Shown piece by piece: positions 1-8,080 of a stretch of DNA of 64,000 nucleotides. The stretch's first letter is position 1; every line of letters begins with the position of its first letter. This DNA comes from Glycomyces sp040645615. GTDB taxonomy: Bacteria > Actinomycetota > Actinomycetes > Mycobacteriales > Micromonosporaceae. The stretch spans positions 186,001-250,000 of the forward strand of contig NZ_JBEYYO010000004.1 in the NCBI RefSeq assembly GCF_040645615.1, read 5' to 3'. The notes beneath the pieces were generated by a model. The model was given only the letters and a program-made list of their open reading frames with translations. It was not told the origin of the DNA and did no database searches. A program made the translations under genes and the position numbers.

Positions 1-323
1 AGGAGAGCGTCGACCTGTTCTCGAAGGCGAGCGGACTGGGCGAGCCGGGTTCGGGTGACGCCGAGATCCTGCGGCGCATCGAGGCGTTCCAGGCCGAGAG
101 GGCCGACGCTCGCTACGTCCACACCCCCGAGTCGGGGCTGTGCCGCGCCGAGGCCGACCAGCGCGGGCAGCTCACGGCCCTGATGTTCCTGACCGGCAAC
201 GTGGCCCGCGAGACGGACCGCGATGCGCTCGCCAAGCAGATCCGCGAGGCCGTGGCGGCGGCGCAGCGCGCGGCGGCGGCCCCGGTCGCGGCGATGACCG
301 CCGAACTGCTCGCGGCGGCGTGA
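1..323 (+). CDS. YbaB/EbfC-like protein, C-terminal part (5' end outside window)
   Basis: An open frame enters from the left edge (codons in phase from base 3) and stops at 321-323, giving about 106 residues. The tail runs from a short beta-like stretch (GLCRAEADQRGQLTALMF) into an amphipathic Ala-rich helix (RDALAKQIREAVAAAQRAAA). This matches the YbaB/EbfC-like nucleoid-associated family often found beside actinobacterial WXG100/type VII genes. That assignment rests on pattern only. It is followed 34 nt later by a WXG100-like gene on the same strand, so it is probably part of the same operon. The N-terminus cannot be judged. Confidence 0.55.
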   Translation, partial: ESVDLFSKASGLGEPGSGDAEILRRIEAFQAERADARYVHTPESGLCRAEADQRGQLTALMFLTGNVARETDRDALAKQIREAVAAAQRAAAAPVAAMTAELLAAA

Positions 324-357
324 TCCCTTGTCCCAGCTGAAGAACGGCGGTTGACCC

Positions 358-678
358 GTGCCCATCCAGATCGACGTCGAGAAGATCCGCGCCGCCTCGC
401 AGCGGCTGAAGCAAATGGCCCCGTCGGCCGACGACTTCGCCAAGGACATCGAGCGGGCGGCCTCTGACGCCAAGAGCGCCAACGACGGCTTCCTCACCGC
501 CGACGCCTGCGAGGACTTCGCCGAGCGCACGAACGGCACCTCGGCGACCCTCGGCGGCCACGTCGGGGCGATGGCCGATCCGATCGCGGACTCGGCGAAG
601 GCGTGGGAGGACGTGGACGAGGAGAACGCGAGCGAGATCGGCAAGCAGTCAGGGGAACTGGGAAAGGTGAAGGGCTGA
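358..678 (+). CDS. WXG100/ESX-like small secreted protein
   Basis: This 106-aa all-helical protein starts at GTG 358. The first helix (about residues 5-38) and second helix (about 45-100) suggest the helical hairpin of WXG100/ESAT-6-like type VII substrates. The canonical WXG turn is absent; a DACEDF stretch lies near the expected place. Length and the position beside a YbaB-like gene support the call. The next gene in the operon starts 39 nt downstream. Its role would be as a secreted substrate or partner of an ESX-type system encoded outside the window; no core ESX component is visible here. Confidence 0.55.
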   Translation: MPIQIDVEKIRAASQRLKQMAPSADDFAKDIERAASDAKSANDGFLTADACEDFAERTNGTSATLGGHVGAMADPIADSAKAWEDVDEENASEIGKQSGELGKVKG

Positions 679-717
679 TGGTGTGGAGCGCTGCGATGCA
701 GGAGGTGAGGCGCTGAG

Positions 718-1311
718 ATGCCGACGTTCAAGCAGGCGATCGAGGCCGACCCGAGCAAGTTCGGCGACGTGGCCTCGGCGGCCGACCGCGCCAAGGACGA
801 CATCGACGGTTTCGTGTCCGACTACGCCGACTGCATGGAAGGCCTGGCCGCCGACTGGGAAGGCCAGGACTACCAGGCGGCCACCGGCTGGCTCCCGAGC
901 GTCAAGGCGCTCAACACGGCCACCCAGTCGTGCCTGTCCATAGGCTCGGCCACGATCCAAGCGGCCGGCACGGCCATGAACGCCACGGTCGAGATCCTCA
1001 AGCAGACCAAGCAAGCCGCCGAATCGGCCGGCTACGAAGTCATGGACATGCCCCTGGTCATGCTCGGCCAGTCGCAATGGCAGCAGGTCTCCTCGGCAGG
1101 CTACGCAGCCCCCGCGGTATACGCGGCCTACCAAGCCGGAGCAGTCGCCTTCAACGGCCTCCTAGTGGCCCAACTGGTAATCCTCAACGCAGCCGACGTA
1201 GCAGCATCAGGAGCCCTCCGAGCCACCGCAGGAGCAGGAGTGGCAGTAGGAACAGCAGCAGGAGTGGCCCAACCATCGGCAACAACAGAAATCGCGAATT
1301 GGAGGCCCTGA
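718..1311 (+). CDS. WXG100-operon hypothetical protein (possible type VII substrate)
   Basis: This 197-aa protein starts at ATG 718 behind a GAGGTGAGG ribosome-binding site. The N-terminal 100 residues are helical with a DWEGQDY turn (around residue 46) resembling a WXG-type turn. The C-terminal half is rich in Ala, Val and Gly and partly hydrophobic (residues 135-185), possibly membrane-inserting. It lies between a WXG100-like gene and a hypothetical gene starting 1 nt after its stop, consistent with an operon of paired secreted proteins. No enzymatic domain is recognised. Confidence 0.5.
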   Translation: MPTFKQAIEADPSKFGDVASAADRAKDDIDGFVSDYADCMEGLAADWEGQDYQAATGWLPSVKALNTATQSCLSIGSATIQAAGTAMNATVEILKQTKQAAESAGYEVMDMPLVMLGQSQWQQVSSAGYAAPAVYAAYQAGAVAFNGLLVAQLVILNAADVAASGALRATAGAGVAVGTAAGVAQPSATTEIANWRP

Positions 1312-1312
1312 C

Positions 1313-1927
1313 ATGAGCGGCTTCAACACAGGCTTCGACCTCGGCAGGCAGGCCGGCAAACTGTTCGGGCAGAAACCCAACCAGAGCGCCATCGAGAAAC
1401 GCGTCTTCGCGAGAATCGAAACGCTGGAACGACTGAGCGGGGGAACGGTCGACTACAAACAGGCGATCGCCGCCGCCAGGGATTCGGGAGCCAAGACGGT
1501 GAACGAGATGTTCGCCGCGGCGAAACTCACGATCGCGATATCGAAACGCGAGGACTCCGAGGCCGTGCAACGCTTCCTTGAGTTCGCCGACAGCCCGGAC
1601 GCGAAGAAATACGCTTCGACCGACATCCAGCGCCTCGACGACCTCAAACACCCAGGCCGCAAACTCGCCGAAGTGGCCCTAGCGACAATGCTGGTCTTCG
1701 GCAGCCCCGCCAACGAACCTGGAAGCGAACAAGGCTACGGCGTCAACCCGGTCGCCGGCGACACGTACTCCGCGATTCGATCGACTCTCGATCCCGATTT
1801 CAAACCGGAGCCCAACAGCTCGGGGCACGCGGATATCACCATCGAGAACCAAGGCAGGGACCCGCGGGAACGCCAGTCCGGCGAATCCTTCCGGGATTGG
1901 CTCCGAAGGAACAAGGTCGTGCTCTGA
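1313..1927 (+). CDS. Hypothetical protein, last gene of WXG100-like operon
   Basis: This 204-aa protein starts at ATG 1313, one base after the preceding stop, so the two are probably translationally coupled. It is a soluble, charged protein with no signal peptide or membrane segment. Residues 1-90 look helical; the C-terminal 60 residues are polar with little predicted structure. A strong inverted repeat directly downstream (1952-1993) would end the operon. I do not recognise the family. Position suggests a toxin/immunity or chaperone role with the secreted proteins upstream, which is only inference. Confidence 0.5.
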   Translation: MSGFNTGFDLGRQAGKLFGQKPNQSAIEKRVFARIETLERLSGGTVDYKQAIAAARDSGAKTVNEMFAAAKLTIAISKREDSEAVQRFLEFADSPDAKKYASTDIQRLDDLKHPGRKLAEVALATMLVFGSPANEPGSEQGYGVNPVAGDTYSAIRSTLDPDFKPEPNSSGHADITIENQGRDPRERQSGESFRDWLRRNKVVL

Positions 1928-1951
1928 CCGAAGCGGCATTCGCCTGCCGGA

Positions 1952-1993
1952 AAGCGATGCGGGGCCGGGTTCACACCCGACCCCGCATCGCTT
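1952..1993. terminator. Strong, probably bidirectional hairpin terminator
   Basis: A 19-bp inverted repeat (1952-1970 pairing with 1975-1993, loop TCAC, one wobble position) lies 25 nt after the plus-strand gene ending at 1927. It overlaps the stop of the convergent minus-strand gene ending at 1971. There is no T-run, but the stem is very stable. Its right arm belongs to a 25-bp sequence repeated at 4489-4513. Confidence 0.75.
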
Positions 1994-2414
1994 CTGCTGT
2001 GCCCCGCGACAGGACACGGACGGCGGCGTTCAGGAGCCGCCGTTCGCGGTCGTCGTAGCCGAGCCAGTCGAGGTGGCCGGGCTGGGCCACGAAGCCGGGG
2101 CCGTCCTCGCGCATGACGACCGTGCCGATGCGTTTGGGTTCGATGTCGGCGAAGTCGACCAGGATCGAGTCGGTTCGCGTGAGCCACACCAGGTCGATCC
2201 GCTGCCGGTCGAAGGTGATCGAGCCGAGCGGGACCGCGCGCGGTTCGGGTGGGGCGGGGAAGAGCCGACCGCCGTACGAGTGCAGGCGTGCGGCGGTCGG
2301 CTCCGCCGGGAGCGGGTCGCGTGGAGCAGTCAGTTGACGGCCCTCCCGGCGCTCGGGCGGCACTTGGGACACCAGGCGCGTTCGTGGAGGTGAAGCCCTG
2401 GCGTGTAGTGCCAC
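1971..2414 (-). CDS. Hypothetical protein
   Basis: The frame encodes up to 147 aa from ATG 2414. The protein-like part starts around residue 28 (LTAPRDPLPAEP), close to the stop of the upstream gene, so a non-ATG start coupled to that stop (CTG near 2334) is also possible. The conserved-looking core (residues 65-140) is beta-rich with charged turns. There is no signal peptide or transmembrane segment. It is the last gene of a three-gene minus-strand set (2973 to 1971) with short overlaps. Function is not recognised. Confidence 0.4.
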   Translation of the reverse strand: MALHARASPPRTRLVSQVPPERREGRQLTAPRDPLPAEPTAARLHSYGGRLFPAPPEPRAVPLGSITFDRQRIDLVWLTRTDSILVDFADIEPKRIGTVVMREDGPGFVAQPGHLDWLGYDDRERRLLNAAVRVLSRGTAEAMRGRV

Positions 2415-2665
2415 CCGGCGGCCTCCGCCCGGCGCGCCATCTCTCCGTATCCCGAGGCTCGGAGGTCGATGGCGGCCGGGCAGAGGCAGCAGGACACCGT
2501 GACCGGGCGCGAGGGCTCCACCCTGCCCTGGCCGTTCGCGGTGTCGGAATCAGGTTCGTGGAAGACGACGGCGAGGTAGTGGCCGTTCTCGGGGGCCGGG
2601 CGAAGGGGGCCGGGCAAACGCGTCGCGAAGACGCTGCGCGACAGCAGATCGGCGAAGTCATTCAC
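2330..2665 (-). CDS. Small zinc-ribbon-like hypothetical protein
   Basis: This 111-aa protein starts at GTG 2665; the start overlaps the stop of the upstream gene by 3 nt, suggesting translational coupling. Two cysteine clusters, CCLC (about residues 60-63) and CPKC (about residues 100-103), could form a zinc ribbon. The region between them is typical of small actinobacterial proteins of unknown function that travel with Scr1/DUF397 regulators or mobile islands. No catalytic motif is seen. Confidence 0.5.
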   Translation of the reverse strand: MNDFADLLSRSVFATRLPGPLRPAPENGHYLAVVFHEPDSDTANGQGRVEPSRPVTVSCCLCPAAIDLRASGYGEMARRAEAAGWHYTPGLHLHERAWCPKCRPSAGRAVN

Positions 2666-2973
2666 GGCATGCCCACCGAGTTCGGCGCGGAGCACAGGCC
2701 GGTGTCGATGGCGGCGAACGCGAGGGCCTTGAGCTCGTCCTTCCAGTCCTTGGGGTTGGAGGACCAGAGTTGGCTCTGCCAGCGGATGAAGCGCCGGGAC
2801 GCATCGGTCGGATTGCAGACGACGGCGATCTGCGGGCCTTCGTCGTGGTGCAGGCACACGGCCATGCGCAGGCCGCTGCGGCTGGCGCGCAGGACGAAGA
2901 CCGTGCCGCTCGCGTTGGCGAACTCGCCGTAGACCACTCCCGGTTTGAGCGGTGGTCGCTGCGGTCGTGCCAT
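2662..2973 (-). CDS. Hypothetical protein
   Basis: This 103-aa protein starts at ATG 2973. It has an N-terminal basic stretch followed by a beta-rich fold (GVVYGEFANASGTVFVLRAS) and a C-terminal helix. It has no signal peptide or membrane segment. It overlaps the next gene by 4 nt (GTGA), so the two are co-translated. I do not recognise the family; it is the first gene of the small minus-strand set ending at the 1952-1993 hairpin. Confidence 0.45.
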   Translation of the reverse strand: MARPQRPPLKPGVVYGEFANASGTVFVLRASRSGLRMAVCLHHDEGPQIAVVCNPTDASRRFIRWQSQLWSSNPKDWKDELKALAFAAIDTGLCSAPNSVGMP

Positions 2974-3300
2974 CCCGTGCCCTCCCCTGCGACCGGTCGA
3001 CAGTCGCTTCAGGACTCCGCACTTCGGTGGCGGAGCGTTGGGATGAGCCTAAGAGCAGGGGAAACGTTGAGGCAATCACGAGTTCTGGCCGGGGAGTCTG
3101 CCGAATCGTTCGGCCGCAACGGGAATCGGACACTCTGAATGGACAGAATTCGGCGCGTTTTTGTCCCGTCCCGGTGGCGGGCAGGAAGGCGCGGAAAGTG
3201 AACGAGCGGCGGGCCGGGGCCTGCCGCTGCGCTCGATATTCGAATTGAGTCGGTCGGCGGCCCTCAAGCCTCCACGCCGGGCCGCTGCCGGTCGCGGGCG
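2974..3300. other. Intergenic region, no supported gene
   Basis: About 330 bases between the minus-strand set starting at 2973 and the DUF397 gene ending at 3301. Only overlapping low-quality reading frames are present. It should contain the promoter of the 2973-1971 set, but I cannot point to a convincing -35/-10 pair. Confidence 0.5.
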
Positions 3301-3492
3301 TTACCCGTGGTGCTTCACCCACGACAGGAAGCCGTTGTAGCTCTCGGTCGTGACGGTGAGGATGGGGCGGTCGTCGGCGAGCTTGGAGTCCGAGACTTGG
3401 GGGGTGCCGTCGTTGAGGCGCACCTCGACGCAGTTGTTGTCCTGGCCCCCGCCGCTGCGGCTCGACTTGCGCCAGGGTCCTGTATTACTCAC
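3301..3492 (-). CDS. DUF397 domain protein
   Basis: This 63-aa protein starts at GTG 3492, overlapping the stop of the upstream regulator gene by 4 nt (GTGA). It shows the family signature: W-R-K-S-S-R-S near the N-terminus, then N-C-V-E-V, then V-S-D-S-K. DUF397 proteins are small partners encoded directly after Scr1-type XRE regulators in actinomycetes; several pairs control morphology or behave like toxin-antitoxin-type modules. Spacing and order here are the canonical arrangement. Confidence 0.93.
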   Translation of the reverse strand: MSNTGPWRKSSRSGGGQDNNCVEVRLNDGTPQVSDSKLADDRPILTVTTESYNGFLSWVKHHG

Positions 3493-4346
3493 TGTAGGAA
3501 GTCCTCCAATGCGATCGACTTGCCTGATGCCAGTTTGGCGGCACCGGTGAAGAACTTACCTCGCGCCGAGTCGACCGGAACGAAGCCTGATCCCCGGGGG
3601 GACTCGACGTTGACGACGGTTTCTTCGCCGTCATCGTATTCGAGCAGGTTGAGCGTCCAGGTCTGGAGTTCGTAGCGTCCTGCGCTGAACGGGATGACAC
3701 GGACATCTGCGAACGGCAGCGCAGCTATATCGCGCAGGTCCGTGAGGATCTCTTCTCTCCGGAGCCCAAGGTCGATGGTCAGCGCGACCTCACCGATGAG
3801 GAGCTGAGCGGGTCGCTCTGACCCGATCCATCGCTCCCGCCGATCCATTCGGAACTCCAGGCCTTCATCCCAGTCGAACTCCCCTTCCATCGCGATGGTT
3901 GTGGTGTCGCGGAGCATTCGGTAGTAGGCAGGGCCTTGGATGAGGGAAGGCAGGACTGAGTAGGAGTGGAACATCATGTAGCTGGCGCTGTCCTCGCACT
4001 GCTGGTAGAACCAGTTTCGATCTTCGAGAACAGCGGCGTAGTGGCTGCACCAGTCGTGCGCCTTCGACGCTTCCGCTAGACGCGCAATGTGATCGGCTCG
4101 GTCGAAGGGCGTCTGGTAGAACCGCAGGAGCTTGAGCACCGTCCCGAGGTTCACCCCTCGATACCGACCCGACTCCAAGCGCCCCAAGGTCTTCGCGGAA
4201 CAGATGTCCCTGGGGATGTCGGTCTTCTGGTAGCCCTTCGGCACGTACTGGCGGGGTCGGGTCCGCTCGGCGACAAGCTGCCGCGCCAGTTCCATGAGCG
4301 GCGGCGGCCCCGGAGGAAGGTCTTCTTCGACGTCCGTCATGCTCAC
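3489..4346 (-). CDS. Scr1-type XRE regulator with DUF5753
   Basis: This 285-aa protein starts at ATG 4346 (a second ATG lies two codons on). Residues about 20-85 form the helix-turn-helix (KTLGRLESGRYRGVNLGTVL). The remainder is the DUF5753 sensor-like domain, with DRRERW, AQLLIGEVAL, FADVRVIPFSAG and VVNVESPRG stretches typical of the family. It is translationally coupled to the DUF397 partner. Established family role: DNA-binding regulator that cooperates with or is antagonised by DUF397. Targets here are unknown. Confidence 0.92.
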   Translation of the reverse strand: MSMTDVEEDLPPGPPPLMELARQLVAERTRPRQYVPKGYQKTDIPRDICSAKTLGRLESGRYRGVNLGTVLKLLRFYQTPFDRADHIARLAEASKAHDWCSHYAAVLEDRNWFYQQCEDSASYMMFHSYSVLPSLIQGPAYYRMLRDTTTIAMEGEFDWDEGLEFRMDRRERWIGSERPAQLLIGEVALTIDLGLRREEILTDLRDIAALPFADVRVIPFSAGRYELQTWTLNLLEYDDGEETVVNVESPRGSGFVPVDSARGKFFTGAAKLASGKSIALEDFLQ

Positions 4347-4468
4347 GGATTGTAGCCATCTTCAGCACAGAGGTACAAGATCAACCCGTGTGCACCACGC
4401 CTGGCGGTTTATGTCGGATTCCCGACCCCCACCCGATTCGACTGCGCCACTTCACCCCACAGAGAAAC

Positions 4469-4492
4469 GGGGCCAGGTTTACACCTGGCCCC
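4469..4492. terminator. Perfect 10-bp hairpin with TTAC loop
   Basis: GGGGCCAGGT pairs exactly with ACCTGGCCCC across a TTAC loop. It lies between the divergent regulator start (4346) and the convergent end of the ASCH gene (4650). The sequence that follows (4489-4513) is identical over 25 bases to 1981-2005, so this hairpin and the one at 1952-1993 are related copies flanking the DUF397/Scr1 segment. Confidence 0.6.
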
Positions 4493-4513
4493 GCATCGCT
4501 TCTGCTGTGCCCC
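4489..4513 (+). repeat. 25-bp direct repeat, copy 2 (copy 1 at 1981-2005)
   Basis: The 25 bases at 4489-4513 are identical to those at 1981-2005 (both start CCCCGCATCGC and end GCTGTGCCCC) and lie on the same strand. The two copies enclose about 2.5 kb carrying the three small genes and the Scr1/DUF397 pair. This is compatible with a duplicated terminator or a recombination boundary. Confidence 0.8.
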
Positions 4514-4649
4514 CGGGCGGGATACCAACAAACCAGCGCGCCCGAGGATCGTCGGCAGACTGGAGATCACCAGCCAGTTCGCGGCATCCTCCCGCGAGCA
4601 TGACTGAACTCGGCGTCTCCTCTGCGCTCTAGATCGCGCATGCGTTGCC

Positions 4650-5774
4650 CTAGCTTACTCGGATCGCGAGTACGCCAAGCGCTTCGCGTTCGGTCGGGTA
4701 CAGCGCCCGAAGCCCGGTGATCTGGGTGGCCGCGTCGAGGTTCGGGTTGATGTCCGCCTCGTTCTCGTAGCGGTACATCTCGTCGAAGTCGGTGTAGCGG
4801 TCGATACGCTCCACCGTCATGGTCAGCTCTTTGCCGTCGGCGGTGAAGGTGATGTTGTCGCCGGGCATGACTGTCAGGCGCTTCTCGTCGGCGACGCGAA
4901 CCTCGACCTTCTTGTCTCCGGAGGCCAGGAGGTCGAACGGTTCGGGGTGTAGGTGCATGTGGTGTGTCTTGGGCTGGGAGCGTTCGTGCTCGGTCCAGCC
5001 GGTGTCTGGACTCCAATGAAGGATGCGGCCGCCCCAGAGCCAGATCTGGTCCACGCCTTCGGGGAGGATCGGTGCTGCGGTCGGAAGTGTGCGTGTGCCC
5101 TGGTGGTGTCGCATGAGGGCGTAGTACGCCTGGAAGTCGCCGTACCAGGTGGGCGCAATAACAGCATGTCGCTCGGTGAAAGTCGAGGCCAGCAGCTTTG
5201 CGGGCACGTCGGCGTGGCGGGCGAGCGCCTTTTCGCACCAGGAGGCGAGGATGTTCATGTCGCCGGTCCAGGAGCTGCCGAAGGTGTGGAGCAGGGTGAT
5301 GGTCGCGTCCGTGCCCGGGGTAACGGGTCCTCCCTGCCGGGCGTAGACGATGCCAAGACTGGCGATCTTGGCGGAGACCGGGTTGTGGGGGTTGTCAATG
5401 AACCCCTGGACGGTCGTCTGGCCCGTTGCCTCGGCGTCGAGGAGGATCGCGGGAAGCTGCGCGTGAGCTTCCCTGATGTCGGTCACCGGGGTGAGCTCGA
5501 TCGCCCAGTCGTTGCTCAGGCCGGGCGCGGGGATGAACATGCCCTGGCGGCGGAGCCGCACGGTCTGGTTGACGCCGTCCTTATCCGCGTCTCGGACGAC
5601 CTCCACAGCAGCCGCGGGCCGATCGGGCCACATGACGCGCAGGTCGGGCATGTGGCCCTCGGGAGCGGAGTTGTCATCGTGCTGTTCGACCGGCGCGCCG
5701 AGGAACGCTTCGAGATATGCCCGCACGTCCACTTCGAAGTGGTCGAGCTTCTTCGCTTTCTTGCTCTTCGCCAT
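4650..5774 (-). CDS. ASCH-domain protein with possible PD-(D/E)xK-like N-terminus
   Basis: This 374-aa protein starts at ATG 5774. The C-terminal 100 residues fit the ASCH/PUA-like fold: FDLLASGDKKVEVRV opens the domain, PGDNITF follows, and the protein ends LGVLAIRV. ASCH domains bind RNA or modified nucleotides. The N-terminal 70 residues carry MPDLRV (P43-D44) and AAAVEVV (E58), spaced like the D...E pair of PD-(D/E)xK nucleases, but the usual lysine is not evident, so catalysis is doubtful. It lies just downstream of the larger nuclease-like gene 7923-6112 on the same strand. The combination suggests nucleic-acid processing or defence; that role is inferred. Confidence 0.65.
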   Translation of the reverse strand: MAKSKKAKKLDHFEVDVRAYLEAFLGAPVEQHDDNSAPEGHMPDLRVMWPDRPAAAVEVVRDADKDGVNQTVRLRRQGMFIPAPGLSNDWAIELTPVTDIREAHAQLPAILLDAEATGQTTVQGFIDNPHNPVSAKIASLGIVYARQGGPVTPGTDATITLLHTFGSSWTGDMNILASWCEKALARHADVPAKLLASTFTERHAVIAPTWYGDFQAYYALMRHHQGTRTLPTAAPILPEGVDQIWLWGGRILHWSPDTGWTEHERSQPKTHHMHLHPEPFDLLASGDKKVEVRVADEKRLTVMPGDNITFTADGKELTMTVERIDRYTDFDEMYRYENEADINPNLDAATQITGLRALYPTEREALGVLAIRVS

Positions 5775-6111
5775 GAAATCTTCTCATTTACGATTTAAAT
5801 ATTCAATATCAGACACTATTCCTCGAAGTTCTACCAAACGTGCGGGCCGCGTGTCGAGTCGATTACCTCCCGGCGTTATATGGTCACACTGGAGCACGAT
5901 GCGGTCGCGAGTGAACCTCGAACGCGTTCACTGGCTCGGTCCCCGGGGCCGCGAGGCTGCGCTCCTGCCATTGGCTTTCGGCAGAAGGCGGCCGGGCCGA
6001 GATTCACGACCTCAACCCGTTTCGCGGACGCGTCGCCGAATGGACTGAGGACGAGTTGGCGCCGGTCTCAGTCTGCCGCTCCCGCCGACCTGCGATCGTC
6101 GGGAAGGTGGG
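5775..6111. other. Intergenic region, no supported gene
   Basis: About 340 bases between two minus-strand genes. The first 60 bases (5775-5835) are clearly AT-richer than the surroundings and probably hold the promoter of the ASCH gene. No coding pattern is convincing in either direction. Confidence 0.5.
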
Positions 6112-7923
6112 TCAGGGTCCTTCCTCCTCGTTCTCTGGGGATTCGAGGTCGGCTTCCCATCGCTCTGCGATCAAGGCAATCGCGGGGTGCTCCTGAATCC
6201 CTTCTATTTCAAGCGGGGTCGGGAGCATGTAGGAGTCGGGGTTGGGAACCAGTCTCGGGTTGAATGCCCGGAAAGGAGTGTCGTCCGCCGACTCCAGCTT
6301 GAGGGTGAAGAGTTCGGTGTCGGGATCTTCGAGGGCGGCGAGAACCTCTTCCTTGTTGACAAGCTGTGCGGCAGGGTGGAATAGGTAGACTTCCTCAACC
6401 ACGAGGGCGTGCGACTGGATCGTAAACTCCAGGGGCCCTGCAAATCGCACGCCGCCCTTTCGATGAACCAGGTCTGCCAACATCTCGCGCGCAGCATTCT
6501 CCACCGTGACGGTGGCGCCGTTGATTTCTGGCATGAGGATGCAGTACCCGTCCAGGAGGAGCCTGAGTTCACGGATTTCCCGACGCTCCGCAACGGTGAG
6601 CTGCTCGGGGATGGTGAGGGCGACTTCGAGAAGTTTGGAGATGATCGCGAGGTCCTCAGCGATCTTCTGATCTCCATCGTTGAAGCCGGAGAATATAGCG
6701 TCGTTGGTCTGCCAGCGCGTGCGCCGCTTCGACCCGATCCACAGCTCAGTGTAGTTCGAGCGATGCATCGCCGTCTCGACAGCGCGGCGCTCGCGATGCA
6801 CCGCGATCGCGTCCTGGCCAACGGGGTGCCAGTTCATCGTGGCACCACCGGGTACAGCCATGTCGTCCGGGATGGTGAACTTCATGTGCATTCCGCCGGG
6901 GAACTCCACCTTAAGTGTGCCTCCGTGTGAGCCTCGTGCGGCGTAGATTCCTTTGCCTATCACCGAGGCCACGGTGTGCCCGTCCTCGTCGACAACGCGA
7001 AACTCGACGGGTTTCTGGTGCTCGAGCGGTATCGGCGGCTTACTGATCTCCAATCGGCGGCCGTCGCCATTCTGCGCGACCAGGTCGGGGCCTTGGATCT
7101 CGAAGTGCTCGTGCTCGCTGTCGTCGAGTACGAGGACGCCGTCGACATCGCCGTATTGCCAGAGCTTCTCGAAGGCCGCGTAGTTTGCGCTCGCCACACC
7201 GACCCGCACGTTGAGAAGTATGGGCTCGATGCTCGGAGCGTCCGGGTCTTTCGCGTACGGCGTCTGGGTGATGCCCCGTTCGTCAACGGAGAAGTTGATT
7301 CCCCAGTACGGATTCCGGGCGTTGACCTGGCGTTGGACACCTGCGATCGCGTCGTGGATGCGTTCGGGATTGTCGAGCATGAGTTCGGGGCGGCCGACGT
7401 CGCTCAAGAGTTCGCGGACGGGGTCTTCGGTGAAATAGCGGGCAAGGTCGAGGTTCTCGGCGAGCGCCGTGTCGAGCGCGGCTTCTCCTTCGATGTCGAC
7501 TTCGACGTCATGCCCTTCCGCGAGCTTGTCCACGAACGCGATCTCGGAGGTGGTCGGGTTTCGCGGGATGACGAGGATCCATCGCTTCGGTTTGTGCTTC
7601 ATCGCGGACTTGAATGACCGCTTGATCTGAGTCCTGCGGGACCGCCAGTCGCCTGAAAACCCCTCGGGGAAGTATTTGTACTGATAGATGGTTTCGATGG
7701 TGCCGCGGTAGAGAACGACACAATCTTTACCTTGGTCCCCTCCGCGGCCGTCAATGGGCTGCGCTTTCCTATCGGGGTCCTCGACATACCGTCGGCGGAG
7801 AAGCGCGTTGACGATTTGGTCGAATTTTTCCTGTCCGATCGCATTCCAGACGATCTCGATGCTTCTACTCAAGCTCTGTCCCGGGGATCCCAAGGCCCGC
7901 GCGTCAACGCTCCGGCCGTTCAA
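6112..7923 (-). CDS. Large restriction-endonuclease-like protein (putative defence nuclease)
   Basis: The frame encodes 603 aa. Residues about 30-90 resemble Mrr-type/PD-(D/E)xK endonuclease domains: an early helix (EKFDQIVNALLRRRY), a GGDQGKD turn supplying Asp67, and YQYKYF with Gln81 and Lys83 in the expected QxK position. The following 500 residues are not recognised; they include beta-rich stretches (about 200-370) and a helical region (about 420-500). N-terminal Mrr-like nucleases fused to large C-terminal sensors are common in anti-phage proteins. The start is uncertain: the first codon is TTG 7923 without a clear ribosome-binding site, with other TTG codons within 20 residues. No membrane segments. 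Confidence 0.6.
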   Translation of the reverse strand: MNGRSVDARALGSPGQSLSRSIEIVWNAIGQEKFDQIVNALLRRRYVEDPDRKAQPIDGRGGDQGKDCVVLYRGTIETIYQYKYFPEGFSGDWRSRRTQIKRSFKSAMKHKPKRWILVIPRNPTTSEIAFVDKLAEGHDVEVDIEGEAALDTALAENLDLARYFTEDPVRELLSDVGRPELMLDNPERIHDAIAGVQRQVNARNPYWGINFSVDERGITQTPYAKDPDAPSIEPILLNVRVGVASANYAAFEKLWQYGDVDGVLVLDDSEHEHFEIQGPDLVAQNGDGRRLEISKPPIPLEHQKPVEFRVVDEDGHTVASVIGKGIYAARGSHGGTLKVEFPGGMHMKFTIPDDMAVPGGATMNWHPVGQDAIAVHRERRAVETAMHRSNYTELWIGSKRRTRWQTNDAIFSGFNDGDQKIAEDLAIISKLLEVALTIPEQLTVAERREIRELRLLLDGYCILMPEINGATVTVENAAREMLADLVHRKGGVRFAGPLEFTIQSHALVVEEVYLFHPAAQLVNKEEVLAALEDPDTELFTLKLESADDTPFRAFNPRLVPNPDSYMLPTPLEIEGIQEHPAIALIAERWEADLESPENEEEGP

Positions 7924-8080
7924 TCAAGATCAGCTAAGAGTACTGCGTACTGCCGACATCTCGCTCTACGCCGGTGAGCGATTGTGAATGGACGACCTCC
8001 GCCTGAGAATCCTTCATTGAATGACATCGTGAATCAGTTCAGATCGTATGGTCCTATCATCGGATATTCCTATTCTAGGT

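Noticed and set aside
5880..6263. Plus-strand frames across the gap before the nuclease-like gene
   Set aside because: No ribosome-binding site, no domain pattern, and they run into the antisense of the nuclease gene.
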